Program-made: the position numbers and the translations under genes
Notes under the pieces: generated by a model
Told to the model about the DNA's origin: nothing
Database searches by the model: none
What the model saw: only the letters and a program-made list of their open reading frames with translations
Shown here: positions 1 through 10,587 of the stretch, piece after piece
How positions within the stretch are numbered: position 1 is the first letter of the stretch
Layout: each line of letters opens with the position of its first letter
Source of the DNA: Toxorhynchites rutilus septentrionalis
Taxonomy: Eukaryota; Arthropoda; Insecta; Diptera; Culicidae
NCBI RefSeq assembly: GCF_029784135.1
Contig: NC_073744.1
Span: forward strand, 80,641,935-80,705,934
Direction of reading: 5' to 3'
Length of the DNA: 64,000 bases

Positions 1-181
1 ACACGAACTGGTTCCACTTTACTATCGAGAGAAGAAACTATTCTGAAGAAATTGAGCAGTTTCACTCTCCAGTTAAGCAATTATCCTTCGTGCGAGAGAT
101 AACGCCAAGAGTACACAACCGTCAACAACATTCCCGAGAGATGCTTCCTGATTTTGCACAGCGCTGAAGCAACTGCTATCA

Positions 182-1115
182 AGATGGAGCCACAGTTAAT
201 GATGACCACCAGCTGTCGAATAATGATAATATTTTCGAGACGGGCTCAATCGAACAAGAAGCCGAAACGCTAATCAGGAGAAAATGGGAAGCTCTTTTGC
301 ATCAGCAAAATAGACGAAAAAGTAAACAACACATTTATAATTCCGATTGCCATAAAAGGTTATTTGGATGCTCCGTAAGAAAATCCTCGCGGACGGAGGT
401 GTGATGAAGGACCATATACGACTACACACGGATGAAAATATGATGTTTTTTTTCATTTTATAAACATTGACTGGTAATGTATTTCAGAAAAAAACTATTA
501 AAATTGGAAAAGTGTGAAAAACCTTTTTGTTCGAAATACGAACTCAAATTGAAATTTGGAACTCATACAGGTTAGTTAAAACGAGGGCTATTCAATCATC
601 CAATCAGCAGGATCATCCCATTGCAGGTGAACGTCCCAATCCTTGTCCATAGTGTCCGAATACGTTTAATTGTTCTACAACGCTTTAAGGAAACATTCGA
701 ATTCATGCGGGTTGGTAAAACATGTTTTTCTAAAATGAATAATTCAGCAGAAATTCAGTTTGATTGCAGGTAAACGTTCCAATTCTTCTGCCCAAAAGAG
801 TTTATCAGTTTTTCATCGCTCCAAAGCATAATCGCTTTCATACGGGTTGGTTAAAATATGTTACGATGGATAGGTTTCAGCAGAGTTATTGTTTTGCAGG
901 TAATTGTCCCTATTCTTGTTCGCAGTGTCCAAAAGAGTTTCAGCCATCCAAAAGCACATTCAAACTCATACTGGTTAGTAAAATATGTTTTTTTTCACAA
1001 TGAACCATTCAACAGTCATTCTTTTGCAGGTGAATGTCATTGCATAACATCTGTTGATCCGCGCTCGGATCGCCTTGAACTCCATTTTGGCCGAATCTGG
1101 TCAAACAGACATTGA
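182..1115 (+). pseudogene. Decayed C2H2 zinc-finger gene fragment, one finger per exon
   Basis: A family of C2H2 zinc-finger proteins (normally nuclear DNA-binding factors) is recognisable only as remnants. An open stretch from about 182 to 401 encodes an acidic then basic linker-like segment. It runs into a half finger whose second half reads KDHIRLHTDE in a shifted frame near 402-440. Further finger remnants follow: CEKPFC then GTHTG (513-572); GERPNPCP, stop, CPNTF then IRIHAG (627-711); a frameshifted one (770-850); CSQCPKEF then, one frame over, HIQTHTG (900-975); and a very degraded one (1030-1115). Each remnant starts after a TTGCAG or TTTCAG acceptor-like site and ends in a GTTAGT/GTTGGT-like donor, so each finger sat in its own exon. 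Stops and frameshifts in most units argue against function. The 5' end may lie outside the window. It could be a processed part of a larger ZNF cluster; the family call is firm, gene identity is not. Confidence 0.6.
402..1115 (+). repeat. Tandem array of ~130-143 bp finger-exon plus short-intron units
   Basis: Acceptor-like AG sites fall at 486-487, 625-626, 768-769, 898-899 and 1028-1029, spacings of 139, 143, 130 and 130 bp. Each unit is a finger exon of roughly 80-90 bp followed by a spacer of about 50-57 bp that looks like a minimal insect intron. The units are diverged, so the duplications are old. Confidence 0.55.
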
Positions 1116-2690
1116 GAAAATTTTCCGGTTGAATGAATTTCAATAGGGTGGATTAAGTGCCGCAAAATATGATACAGGTTTTTATTTGGCGTTGTAACTT
1201 TGATGTACAACCACTGAACATGAATCCGGATCATGCTTTTATTATTTATATGATTATGCTTCTATATGAATATAGAGAATATTTGACAGAGAATTATATT
1301 TTGATATTTTCCAGCTACTGTTAAAGTTCGATCCGGATGGCCTTAGGAAATAGAAACTACTAAGAAGAGAACGTAAATAACAACAAAACATATAAATCTG
1401 ATAAGCCATACCCTTCACTTCCAACAATATATGAATAACAGTTTGGATCTCAAAAATGAATCGTCATGTTATAAAATTGGTTTCCAGATTCATGCATCAA
1501 CAGTTTAGACACACATACCATGCAGTGAGAATATACTGCCATCAACATTTCTTCTGAATTTACCATAAATAGAATCAAACCGGTTTAATTTAGATTATGA
1601 ACTAATAAAGTGAACCTTCCGAATTGTGTAGCTAGTAAGTCCTATTCTTGTAAAAGCTTATACCCTTATTCCAGTTCTATTTTTCATATATATTCTATAT
1701 ATCGCAAGCAGGAAAGATAATGAATACATGTCAGATACCCGATATATAGTCTCAGGAAACTTTCTTCTCAGAATGAATTTTCGAGAGTATGAGGGAACTC
1801 AATATTATTCTGGTTCATAAGTCCGGTAATGCTAAAATATAAATTAATTAATATCAGTCGCTAATTTCAGTTTGTTACCTTGCCATTTTTCAAAAATTGT
1901 CTACGTTATTTAGCCCCCGATCTTCACAATTCGTTTCTCATTGCTTGCATTAAAGCATTAAAATGATTCAATTTTTGGTCTGAACACCAGAATTCGTTAT
2001 TCCCACAGAAAGTAATCCATATCCCCTTCCTCCGCTCGTTATTGTGGGAACCTGTGGTGGTGGCACTGGTTTACAGCACAATAAAAGGGCAGCTGTAAAA
2101 AGTTACTATGAAACAATAATCAAATACTTAGCAGACTTACTTGGTCTCGAATTTGAAAAGTGCGCCTCAAATTATTTTTCCTGGTTCAATTTAACTTTTT
2201 TAACACAGACTATTCGCGCATTTGAGAATGCAAAAGTGACGTTTCATACAATAACAAAACAAACAACCTCCGCTGTACAAACCGTATTCCCCTTCCTATT
2301 GAAGTGGCGATGATGCTTCACCTGTTATTAATATTTATACGCACCTTGCTCTGGACTAGTGACTTTCACAAATGCGCAGCCGAGTGTTCTGCTGCACTGA
2401 ATGCGCGTCACTTCGTCTCGTTTCAATCCATGTGTAGTACCACAAAACTGATGGATTTTCGCGTAGTCGGTTTTTCGAGGTAAATTCGCATAGTTTATGC
2501 GAAACGTATTTTCGCGACGATTCATCGTGGCGAAAAAGAAGACGCAAAACGGCTTACCGTTGTATCGCCAAACTTGAACTAGCAAGAGACTTAGGATATA
2601 GTTTGAGATCGACTTCCGTGACAATGATATGGAAACACGTCTGCTCGGCACGAAAGTCGAGCGCTAACTTACAAAACTCTAATTGGCAGA
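1116..2690. other. Unassigned AT-rich stretch
   Basis: I see no supported gene. Near 1995-2080 an acceptor-like CCCACAG is followed by a frame reading VIVGTCGGGTGL, which faintly resembles the glycine-rich NAD(P)-binding motif of HMG-CoA reductases. The rest of that 89-residue frame is not recognisable, so I do not call a gene. Confidence 0.3.
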
Positions 2691-2696
2691 ATTTCT

Positions 2697-2812
2697 TTTT
2701 TTCCTGATTGGTGACGAAATTCCCTGATATTCCCTGATTTTCCCTGACATTGTTTGAATTCCCCGTTATTCCCTGATTTTCAAGGATTTTCAAGGTAGTC
2801 GACACCCTGGTC
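2697..2812. repeat. TTCCCTGAT short tandem repeat block
   Basis: Five or so copies of the word TTCCCTGAT/TTCCCTGAC, followed by two copies of TTTTCAAGGA and the end TAGTCGACACCCTG. Translated on the minus strand this gives the low-complexity ENQGISGN repeat. It is simple repeat DNA that often creates spurious open frames. Confidence 0.6.
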
Positions 2813-2814
2813 TT

Positions 2815-3012
2815 GCAGAGAAGAGCTAGTTGTATGGATGCATCGATCTAATTTGGACCGTGGATCGATCTCCAATCGCTGATGAATGTTGCGTGGACGT
2901 AGTTATTCTGTAATAACACAAAGATGGTCAATGAGGGCCCTGAGTTTTGAACTCACGATCGATCGCTTACTAAGTAAACACGCAACCAATGTGGCTACGG
3001 AGATCCCCAAAA
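2815..3012 (-). mobile_element. tRNA-derived SINE-like fragment
   Basis: Read on the minus strand, the block starts GGGGATCTCCGTAGCCACAT (a pol III A-box-like TAGCCACATTGG) and has a B-box-like GAGTTCAAAACTC about 45 bases later, then a unique body. The order and spacing fit a tRNA-derived SINE head. The boxes are imperfect and I could not find a target-site duplication, so this is probably an old or truncated copy. Confidence 0.4.
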
Positions 3013-3059
3013 TTTTCTAAGATGTGTTTGATATGGTATACATTACTATACCATACTCT

Positions 3060-3295
3060 GTATATGGTTTGAATAGATGAAATTTGTAGCAATCTCATTT
3101 CCCCATACGTTTGTTCTGTTCATTTGTCGACTTATCGACGAGCCATGAAGGGGAAATCGTAAGCCTCTGTAAAGTATCCGTGAACAAAGAAAAAGAAGAA
3201 GAACGAAGGAGAATATTTGTCTAGAATATAAACAGTGAATCTCGCTGAGGCAAATTAGAGACGAATGAACTGCAAAGTTGAAAGCCTCTTAAAAA
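3060..3295 (+). repeat. Dispersed repeat shared with 58.1-58.3 kb (inverted)
   Basis: The stretch from CCCATACGTTTGTTCTG to TCTCGCTGAGGCAAA matches the reverse complement of 58090-58290 in long diverged blocks, including the AAAGAAAAAGAAGAAG run. The tail, GAGACGAATGAACTGCAAAG, recurs near 45180 and 46200. It is a dispersed repeat of unknown class. Confidence 0.5.
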
Positions 3296-3299
3296 CAAA

Positions 3300-4020
3300 G
3301 AAAGAAGATGAGGCAAACTTTCATTCTTCGTGAGGAACCCGACTGGACAACACCGTTACTGTTAGTAATATGTAACCGATTACTCGCGGTTGGCTCGAGG
3401 TTAGTATTACAAGTGTTTTCGTAATTGGGATGTTGCTGTCTCCAATGCTCTGTACGTGTGCCCGACACGGGATACTTCCTATTGGGATGCAGCTGACCAT
3501 TAATCAGCAACGCCCCCCTAGTCTGTACCTCATATCTAGCGTGGTGCGTCTTTCTCGACTCGAGGAATCCAGGATAGAATGGTCACTAGCCGGCGCAATC
3601 ATCAGTTCGTGTAGAGTTGTCATGAGCGGTACAACCTTTGGCTCTTGTTGAATGATCAGTGGACTGCACAACTTTTGGCCCGTGTATCTGTAAAGAGTGT
3701 GTGTATGTATTGCCGCGACTAAGTAAAAGTTTATCGATCGGATAGGAGGGATATAAAACGGGGACACAACGAAGGAAACATAATTAAACGTTGACATCGG
3801 CGTTTCGGAGGAACAGGTATAGATGAAGCAGAAGATCAGGATCACGGCTACCTAAGATATCCCGGACGGGGATCTCCGATTGTCTGCCTTGTGCTCTCAG
3901 TGCTCTAGAGAGCTGAGAGCGAGCAGTATGGAACCGGATACACGACCAGACAACATGCTCGATGTCGTGGTAGCCATCGCCACAATCACAAAGATTGTTT
4001 GCTGCGAGCCCAATGCGATG
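3300..4020 (-). pseudogene. 3' end of a non-LTR retrotransposon (ORF2 C-terminus plus 3' region)
   Basis: On the minus strand 4020-3784 encodes about 78 residues ending at a TAA (3784-3786). The segment carries the Cys-rich tail typical of I/Jockey/LOA-group LINE ORF2 proteins: NLCDCGDGYHDIEHVVWSC, then a RSQL...RDILGSRDPDLL stretch. The upstream reverse transcriptase and endonuclease are absent, which fits 5' truncation by incomplete target-primed reverse transcription. Sequence 3300-3783 is probably its 3' untranslated region plus a neighbouring repeat; I see no poly(A). The superfamily is clear, the exact clade is a guess. Confidence 0.6.
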
Positions 4021-4909
4021 TGTGTCATTTCATGTCATTTCATGATGTATTGATGAGATTTTTGCGTCAATCGATTTCGGCACTCCATAAAATTTTTTCA
4101 CATTGTATAAATAATACATGTCATGAAACTAACTATCGAAAAATTAAAAGATCTCAACCGTTATCCAAACGGAAATACCTCGTTCTGATTGGCACTTCAT
4201 AGCAATTCATTACAGTGAAAATGAATAAAATAAAATATTTTATGAAACTTCAGCCTTCAAAACCAAGGTGCCTGGGGAAATTGACATTGCAATACAAGCA
4301 AGTTAGGGGCGTTCTTGTATTGCAAGTGAGGTGTGTGATGCGACTAATCCTAGCAAAAGAAATTTAAATTTGGTTGCTTCGTGAAATTTTATATCAATGA
4401 TCGATCAAGTATAGTAAAACGATTAGCACAAGTGTAAGTGTAAAATAGTATATGGTAGAGATATATAAAATATATATATAGTATATGGTAAAAATTAATT
4501 GAAATATGAAAAGATTTATTTCAATTTTCATAAATAAAAACCAATGTGTGCTCCGGCTTGAGAACGGATCATCCCATTGAGTCTGTTCATTTTGTTGTAT
4601 TTATCTTCACCCAAGGAAATTCATGCGACGCGAAAAATTGGAAAAGCGAAGAAATATTCGAAAAAGTGATTTCCTATATGCTCTACATATTGTATTAGGT
4701 GCTGTTATCCCAATTGAAATTCGCATTGAGGCATATAGTATCGTGTTCCGTTGGGTTTGAAGCGATATTGAATAAACACTCTCAGAAGGTAAAAATTATA
4801 AAAGAAAATTATCTTTTCCATTACAAACGTGTTTTCTCTATGATAAAGTAACATGTTTTCTTTGTGTTTAGAAAAATTGATGATTGTGGATAGTGATAAT
4901 TACCTTATA
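4021..4909. other. AT-rich stretch without gene
   Basis: Nothing coding is supported. An (AT)-rich low-complexity run sits near 4455-4500. Confidence 0.5.
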
Positions 4910-5188
4910 CGCTGCGTTTCACAACTATAGAACCACTCATTTTTTTCTGAGTTTCCAGAGCTATGTAAGAAGTCGGTTAAATTGAAGTATTTGAAGTGAT
5001 TGAATTGTAGGATATAATAACTATCTTCATTGTTTCACGCCTGAACACAACAATAAAGTTCGAATGGCCAGTCTTTCAAATGAAGATGGTTATTATATCC
5101 AACACTATATACTTCAATTCAACCGACTTCTTACATATTCCTGGAAACACAGAAAAAATGAGTGGTTCTATAGTTGTAAAACGCAGTG
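4910..5188. mobile_element. Foldback MITE with ~110-120 bp inverted arms
   Basis: The left arm (4910-5033) and the reverse complement of the right arm (5078-5188) match almost throughout, both starting C(G/A)CTGCGTTT(C/T)ACAACTATAG. TA dinucleotides flank both ends (4908-4909 and 5189-5190), as expected for a Tc1/mariner-type target. The 279 bp element has only a ~45 bp loop and no coding capacity, so it is non-autonomous. Confidence 0.75.
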
Positions 5189-5564
5189 TATTACATTGGT
5201 GAGTTTTTTGTTTCTTCATTTCATGCATACAGAACACAAGAGTCAACTTGTCCAGGACCACAAAGGGCGGCTTTCGTCATATATCATTTCACTCCGGCAT
5301 CTTCTGTCGTGATACGCACCATCCAAAGACTAATCACCATCCTTCTGTCATCATCACTCGATTGTAAACGATGGTGAAGTGAACAAACAATACCCAACAA
5401 CCAAACAAAACAGCCTTTTTCAGAGCCACCAAATCATTATCAAAGAGTTCAACGATGTAATTTTTCAAACTCTTGTGACTTTTTTTAACTACTTTTTAAG
5501 TAGCTTCTACTAGGGGTTCTAGGGGTTTTACCCCTAGTACTGACCCTTACTTAATATTTTATGT
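5189..5564. other. Unassigned stretch with a short hairpin
   Basis: No gene is supported. A perfect 8 bp stem with a 3-base loop, CTAGGGGTTTTACCCCTAG, lies at about 5519-5537; its role is unknown. Confidence 0.4.
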
Positions 5565-5700
5565 ATATATACAGCTATTCCATGCAAAACCGATATAGTG
5601 ATTCCCAGATTTCCATCAAAATTGGTAGTTTTGTTCTTTATCGCAAACAATTAGACCCGTTTTTTTATGTTCGTTAGGGTGACCATTTCCGTTTTAGTAT
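5565..5700 (-). repeat. Dispersed repeat D, third copy
   Basis: Reverse complement of the block found at 20105-20240 and 22034-22170, sharing the words TTTGTTCTTTATCGC, CGATATAGTG and AGGGTGACCATTTCC. The copies are diverged. Class unknown. Confidence 0.5.
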
Positions 5701-5994
5701 GGTCCGAAAAATCACTTTTTTTTCACTTTCCGTTATTATTGATTATATTTGTTTTTTTCTGGTTTTCATGGTTTCGGAACCAAGGGCGCTATTTTCTTAA
5801 TTTTTGTTTTTCTAGTGAGCTGAGTATTTTTCACATAAAATATTTCAAAATCAGGGATGTGTTCTTTTTCTTTTTTAAGTTATGGTTTTTCAAAGTAAAC
5901 CGATAGTTCGGAATATAATTTTTTTTCTATTATTAGATCAGTTCTCGAGTTATGCAGAAGTTTGTTTTTAGTTTGTATTCCCCTTATGGAGCAG

Positions 5995-6190
5995 GTAGGT
6001 GTGTCCAATCACCATAGAAACATTTATTGCTCCCTAAAACCTCCATATGCCAAATATGGTTCAATTTGCTTCATTAGTTCTCGAGTTTTGCAACCCCTTT
6101 CTTTAGAGAGGGGGTGGAGTGTCGAACCACCATAGAAACATTTTGTGCCCTCTAAAACCTCCACATGCCAAATTTGGATTAGTTCTCGAG
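5995..6190. repeat. ~125-135 bp tandem repeat (CCACATGCCAAAT type), copy 1
   Basis: Two units share ACCACCATAGAAACATTT, CCTCCAYATGCCAAAT and TTAGTTCTCGAG in the same order. Another pair of units lies at 19185-19400. It behaves as a dispersed minisatellite-like repeat. Confidence 0.55.
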
Positions 6191-6800
6191 AAATTTGTAT
6201 ATCATTTGTCCTTGATGAGCTATGTTGCTCTTTCAAGCCCCTTCTTCTTCCAACGTTGTCTGTCCTTCCATTATTTGTAATTCAGCGGCATCTGGAATTA
6301 ATTAGACCAAAGAAAAGCTTCAACCCTGTAGGACCAATTCACCTCACAGGAACGTGTCCATGTCACCCCAAACAACATGCAAAAATCAAAATGCAATTTA
6401 TTTCATTTATTGTTATCGAATTTACTGCGAACAGAACTTTACTGCACGATACACGAAAAGTCAGCGGAAAAAAACCTTAAAACCACGATCGAAAAACTCA
6501 CACTGTCTGACAATCAAAATGCTTGCTTTGTTCATGCTACCGTTTCACTACACCTGTTAGATTTTACCAAAGTTTTTTTTTACGTTAGGTACATTCGGTT
6601 CAACAATAGAAGGAGATGACATTATAAAAAATCCAAGTAGTGCCGTACTTTCTGAGATAAAGGGGTGGTCCAAATCACCCGGTATGACCAAATCACCCCA
6701 ACTTACCCTATATGAAAACAACAGCAGCACTCAAATTCGATATCGTCTGCGCTCGAAAATATCGTAACAACCTAAATCGTCTTAGAAATTTCATGTAATA
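6191..6800. other. Unassigned stretch
   Basis: No gene is supported. Words such as GGTGGTCCAAATCACCC and AAATCACCCCAACTTACCC near 6660-6710 resemble the subterminal words of the A-type MITEs. Confidence 0.4.
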
Positions 6801-7505
6801 GGGGAAATGCGGTTAAAATGAACCAGTGCTCAAATTTCGATAACTAACCCTCTAAAACCCATTTTTTTATTCGCGTGAAAAAAGTAGATCGTATTTGATG
6901 AGAAAATTGGAAAACGATAATTTTTCAAACTCAAGGATTTTTTTATTTATATCACAAAACCAGTAATCAGCCTTAATGCGGGGTTGGCATGCATAAAAAC
7001 AATTCTGGTTTGGTCATAGATATAGACATCCCATGGAACATTTGAGGCCAGATATATTTTTCTTTTAATTTTAAAGTTTCCACAGTGTACTACCCCCTCA
7101 AGACAACCTGTTATGCATGAAACTGTCAAATAAAAAAATTATAAATAAAACAGAAATTTCTCTCACGGTAGCCATTCGGATGTAATTTTTCGCGCATCGT
7201 ATTTAAGGAATTTCCCGTGAAATTTAAATTGTTCGACCTGAAATCTTCAGCAAATCATCAGTTTCGATAACTGTTCACATATTCAATGAGAGGTAAACAG
7301 ATATTTAGTTTGGTTTCAGTGATTAATTTGCATTCCAAATTACTTTGTTGTTTGGGGCAAAATGAGCCACCACTGGATAACGACTAACACTTTAATGTTT
7401 TCCAAAGCTGATCTACCTCATCACATGTTACTTTTCGAGGCGTTCCTTTTGTGGCTTTGACCCTGGGATAATATGTCACCTCAACCAAAATCAAACCTCA
7501 ATATG

Positions 7506-8542
7506 TTAAGGTGAAGGTGGAAGCTAGCCACAATGGCGCTCATTTCTTTCATCTCCCTCCCTCACACCTCGCCCGAAAATCAATCATTTTGCGAAACAAT
7601 GTGTAGAAAATGATCGTTTCCGCACACTTCCTATCAAGTTATATCAACCAAACTCTAATCGATTACTCACAAGATATTAAATTTTCATCTGCTGTCGCAC
7701 TGTATTGTGAAAAACGTCGGGAAACTCGAGCTAGTGCTCTGAAAGTTAAATTTTCATTTTTCAATCTTCGGCAATGGTTTTGTTTGTATTGGTGAAAGTA
7801 TCGTTATTTTTCCGACATTGATGCCAGACAACATCATCGAAACAGCTATAAAAACCACACAATAAAATGTTATTCCAGAGTCTCATGTCATGAAAATCAA
7901 TAGAATAAAATTGTGTTGATATCAATACAATTATTATTTTTACGTTCAATGGGTCTATAATGTAAGTTTTAGCAACTTTAACATTGGGTAAGAAAATTGT
8001 ATTGCAGAGCTCGGAACACTGCGACTGCTGCCTATGCTTTCAAAAACAGTAAAAGGAAAAGTATTACATTCAATCAAAATGCCTCGGCCAACGAAGAGAA
8101 GGGTTAAGGCTCTCCAACGTGAATATGTGAAAACAATACGATCAACGAAGGAAAATATTAAGGAACTATCAACATCGAGCTACTATGCGGAAGAACTTGT
8201 TAATACCTAAAGAGCCCCAATTCGCATGTGTTATAAATTTGCTCATTTTGCGCTCGCGTATAATCAGAATTTTACTTCATATGCAAATGCACCTTCTATA
8301 TATATTTATATTTGCAATTGTTCATCGGAACATATCGTTCATACATTTTACTTTAGTATTGAATTGTTATTTTTTTTTTCAAATGTATTCAAAGACTCGT
8401 GTCAAGGAAGCGCCACACAGTGTGATAAGTGAATTGATCTATTTACGTGTGCTTTGCTCTTTTCACACAAACACTTTTACCCCATTTTTACACGTGGGTT
8501 TACCTATACTACTACAATGGCTAGCTTCCATCTTCACCTTAA
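7506..8542. mobile_element. MITE B1 (TTAA-flanked, ~1.04 kb)
   Basis: Ends read TTAAGGTGAAGGTGGAAGCT and, on the opposite strand, TTAAGGTGAAGATGGAAGCT, continuing to AGCCA. TTAA is present on both sides of this copy and of B2 (12759-13772), which suggests a TTAA target as for piggyBac, although the TIR does not begin with the usual CCY. B1 and B2 are about 90% identical by eye. It sits inside A1, and the equivalent A2 region near 12030-12060 lacks it. Confidence 0.65.
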
Positions 8543-8773
8543 GCGTTATGTATTTCTTACTACGTTTTTGTACGTATGAAAAAATTCTAATTCTTACTAA
8601 GCTCGGCTTGATTCACGCATGTACGTACTATTTCAATGATGATTTAAACAAACCCAAATAACACATAAATCTATCCCATTTAGCATTATATGTGTAATTG
8701 TTCATTTTACCACCATGCGATCATTTTAACGGTTTGAAAAAAAAGTTCGATTCAACTCCTTTTTTTTTTAATT

Positions 8774-9430
8774 TTAAGGGGGTATTCTAATGTAGACACA
8801 CATATTTCGGACGTTTTTTCAAGCTCCGTAAAAATAAAACGAAGAATATTTTTACTATCCATTATATCATTATTTGTTCATCTATCTTCTAACAATATAA
8901 CACAAATTGACCGGAAAAATATTCATAACTAGAATAGAAAAAGCTGATGAAGTGAGAGAGTTTAAAAATGTTGTGCCATGGCGTACACGATTCCAGCTCT
9001 TCTGGTTATCTGAAACGAAAAAATCAAACAGATTCTGAATCGCTATCGCATGTATCTCGGATAAATCATAAACATCTTTTTTGACAAAGTGGCGGCCGTT
9101 TGAAAAACAAAATGCTGTTCAAAACATGCTTCCTTACGTTTAACGGTTTTTTCAAAACAGTAAAATTTAGGTTAGAGGTTAGAGATAGAGATGTCTGCAG
9201 ATATCATGTACGCCAGTTTGAAAAAAATAGTTTCGAGAAAAATGCGTTTGAAGTTCATTGTTATGACTGTAGCAGGTTAGATACTGCACCACTAAAATGG
9301 CTCTCACTCGGTAAATAATAGGATTTTCGATAAATCCTTTCTAGGGTATATTCTTGAACGCCTTAAATACAAAAATATGAAAGAAAAAAAAATAATTTTT
9401 TTAAATTTCTAAACTAGCATACTGCCTTAA
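8774..9430. mobile_element. Nested TTAA-flanked MITE inside A1
   Basis: The left end reads TTAAGGGGGTATTCTAATGT and the right end, reverse complemented, TTAAGGCAGTATGCTAGTTT, an imperfect TIR. TTAA is at both boundaries. A2 lacks this block between matching flanks (12270-12350), which supports insertion into A1. It is 657 bp and non-coding. Confidence 0.5.
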
Positions 9431-9632
9431 AAAAATATACTATAATAAAAACCATATCAAACGATTTTTAGTTTAGTTAAGTAACATTTAGTTAAGCTAT
9501 AATATTCTTCGTAGAACGGAGATTGTAGCGGTATGTGGACGCAGTAAATGGGCATATTCCTTAGAGTGTTCATTTTAACCGCTTTTCCCCTATTCGTTTC
9601 CATGACGAGCACACACAGAGCCGGGGGTCTTC

Positions 9633-9873
9633 TTCTTCTTGAATGGCGTTCACGTTCCTGTGGAACTTGTCATTTAGTAATACTAAGTTGAGATTTCTTC
9701 AGCCAAATAACACGCCTTGAATGTATATCGAGGGGCAAGCTCTAGAATACGCGTGACCACAGTGCAAGTCGAAGGAAATTTCTTTGACGAAAAATCCCTC
9801 CGACCAGAACGGGAATCGAACCCGAACACCCGGCATGACAATGTGAGACGCTAACCACTCGGCCACGGATGCA
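9633..9873 (-). mobile_element. tRNA-derived SINE with 12 bp target duplication
   Basis: On the minus strand the head reads GTGGCCGAGTGGTTAGCGTC (A box) and, ~40 bases on, GGGTTCGATTCCC (perfect B box), then a unique body and a (GAA)n-like tail. The 12 bp CCGGGGGTCTTC is repeated at 9621-9632 and 9874-9885, the expected product of LINE-machinery insertion. The head looks like a Ser/Leu-type tRNA. It resembles the mosquito Feilai class; that name is from memory, not a search. Confidence 0.8.
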
Positions 9874-9885
9874 CCGGGGGTCTTC

Positions 9886-10488
9886 GTAGCCAAATGTGTC
9901 GCGTGTCCGTGTCGAAACAGGTGGTCAGTGGACGGGAACTTGTTCTATTCAATTAGTTCTTGATCGATATAGGAGCAATAGACCAAACATTGTCATGAAA
10001 CTATAGAACTTTTTCGTGATAGGTTGATAAGGTTTTTGCCATATATTACTTATGATATTATGATATTCCCTACAAATAAAAGGGTGAGTTTTTCGTCACC
10101 AATAACACAGCAACAACCCTTTGATGCCAGAACGGTTTCTTCCCATGAAGCAGTATTTCAGACACGCTTCAAATTCTTTTGATACTCAATTAATTTTTTT
10201 ATGTCTTGAACGCTGTCCATTTATAATTTTTAAAAATGATCGGAATGCTGCCTGCCGGAAGAAAGAGATGATGGAATCAACTATTGCTCAGTTTGACCGA
10301 CAAGGTGTCGAAGATATGGTGCGGGATATTATGAAGAATGCTCACAAATGCTCCGAAAACAACATTTTTTTTCTAGGAAATTCTGTGGACATCATTCATT
10401 CTGATTACCCAAGTAAAATACGTTGAACCTATCCCGAGATAGTTCCAAATAAAAATCAACGCTAGTTTAGGACTACCATTCCCACATA
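9886..10488. other. Unassigned stretch with a 101-residue open frame
   Basis: A plus-strand frame at 10121-10426 has no motif I recognise, no clear promoter and no relative in the window. I do not call it a gene. Confidence 0.35.
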
Positions 10489-10587
10489 GGGGTTGTGGGA
10501 GCAAAGTGGTCACGTGGGGGTAAAGTGGTCACCTGCTTGTTTGGTAGAGTAACTATGGCCTATTGAATCCGTATTGATAGTCATCTA

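Larger units (their letters stand above)
6801..9590. mobile_element. MITE A1, TA-flanked, carrying two nested MITEs
   Basis: Terminal inverted repeats begin GGGGAAATGCGGTTAAAATG on the left and, reverse complemented, GGGGAAAAGCGGTTAAAATG on the right; TA flanks at 6799-6800 and 9591-9592. It shares internal segments with A2 (10489-12466), for example the block ending in GGTATGTGGAC. Two insertions, 7506-8542 and 8774-9430, inflate it from about 1.1 kb to 2.79 kb. It has no transposase and is presumably mobilised in trans. Confidence 0.65.

Noticed and set aside
2554..2805. Minus-strand frame with ENQGISGN repeats as a repeat protein
   Set aside because: It is a direct translation of a TTCCCTGAT simple repeat.
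8185..8661. 158-residue hydrophobic open frame in B1 (counterpart at 13463-13840)
   Set aside because: It lies wholly in MITE DNA, is low-complexity and owes its similarity in B2 to nucleotide identity of the copies.
9775..9873. Real tRNA gene (Ser/Leu-like) on the minus strand
   Set aside because: It has good A and B boxes, but it continues into a SINE body and tail and is bracketed by a target duplication.
10121..10426. 101-residue plus-strand frame as a gene
   Set aside because: No recognisable motif, no relative and no promoter or splice context.
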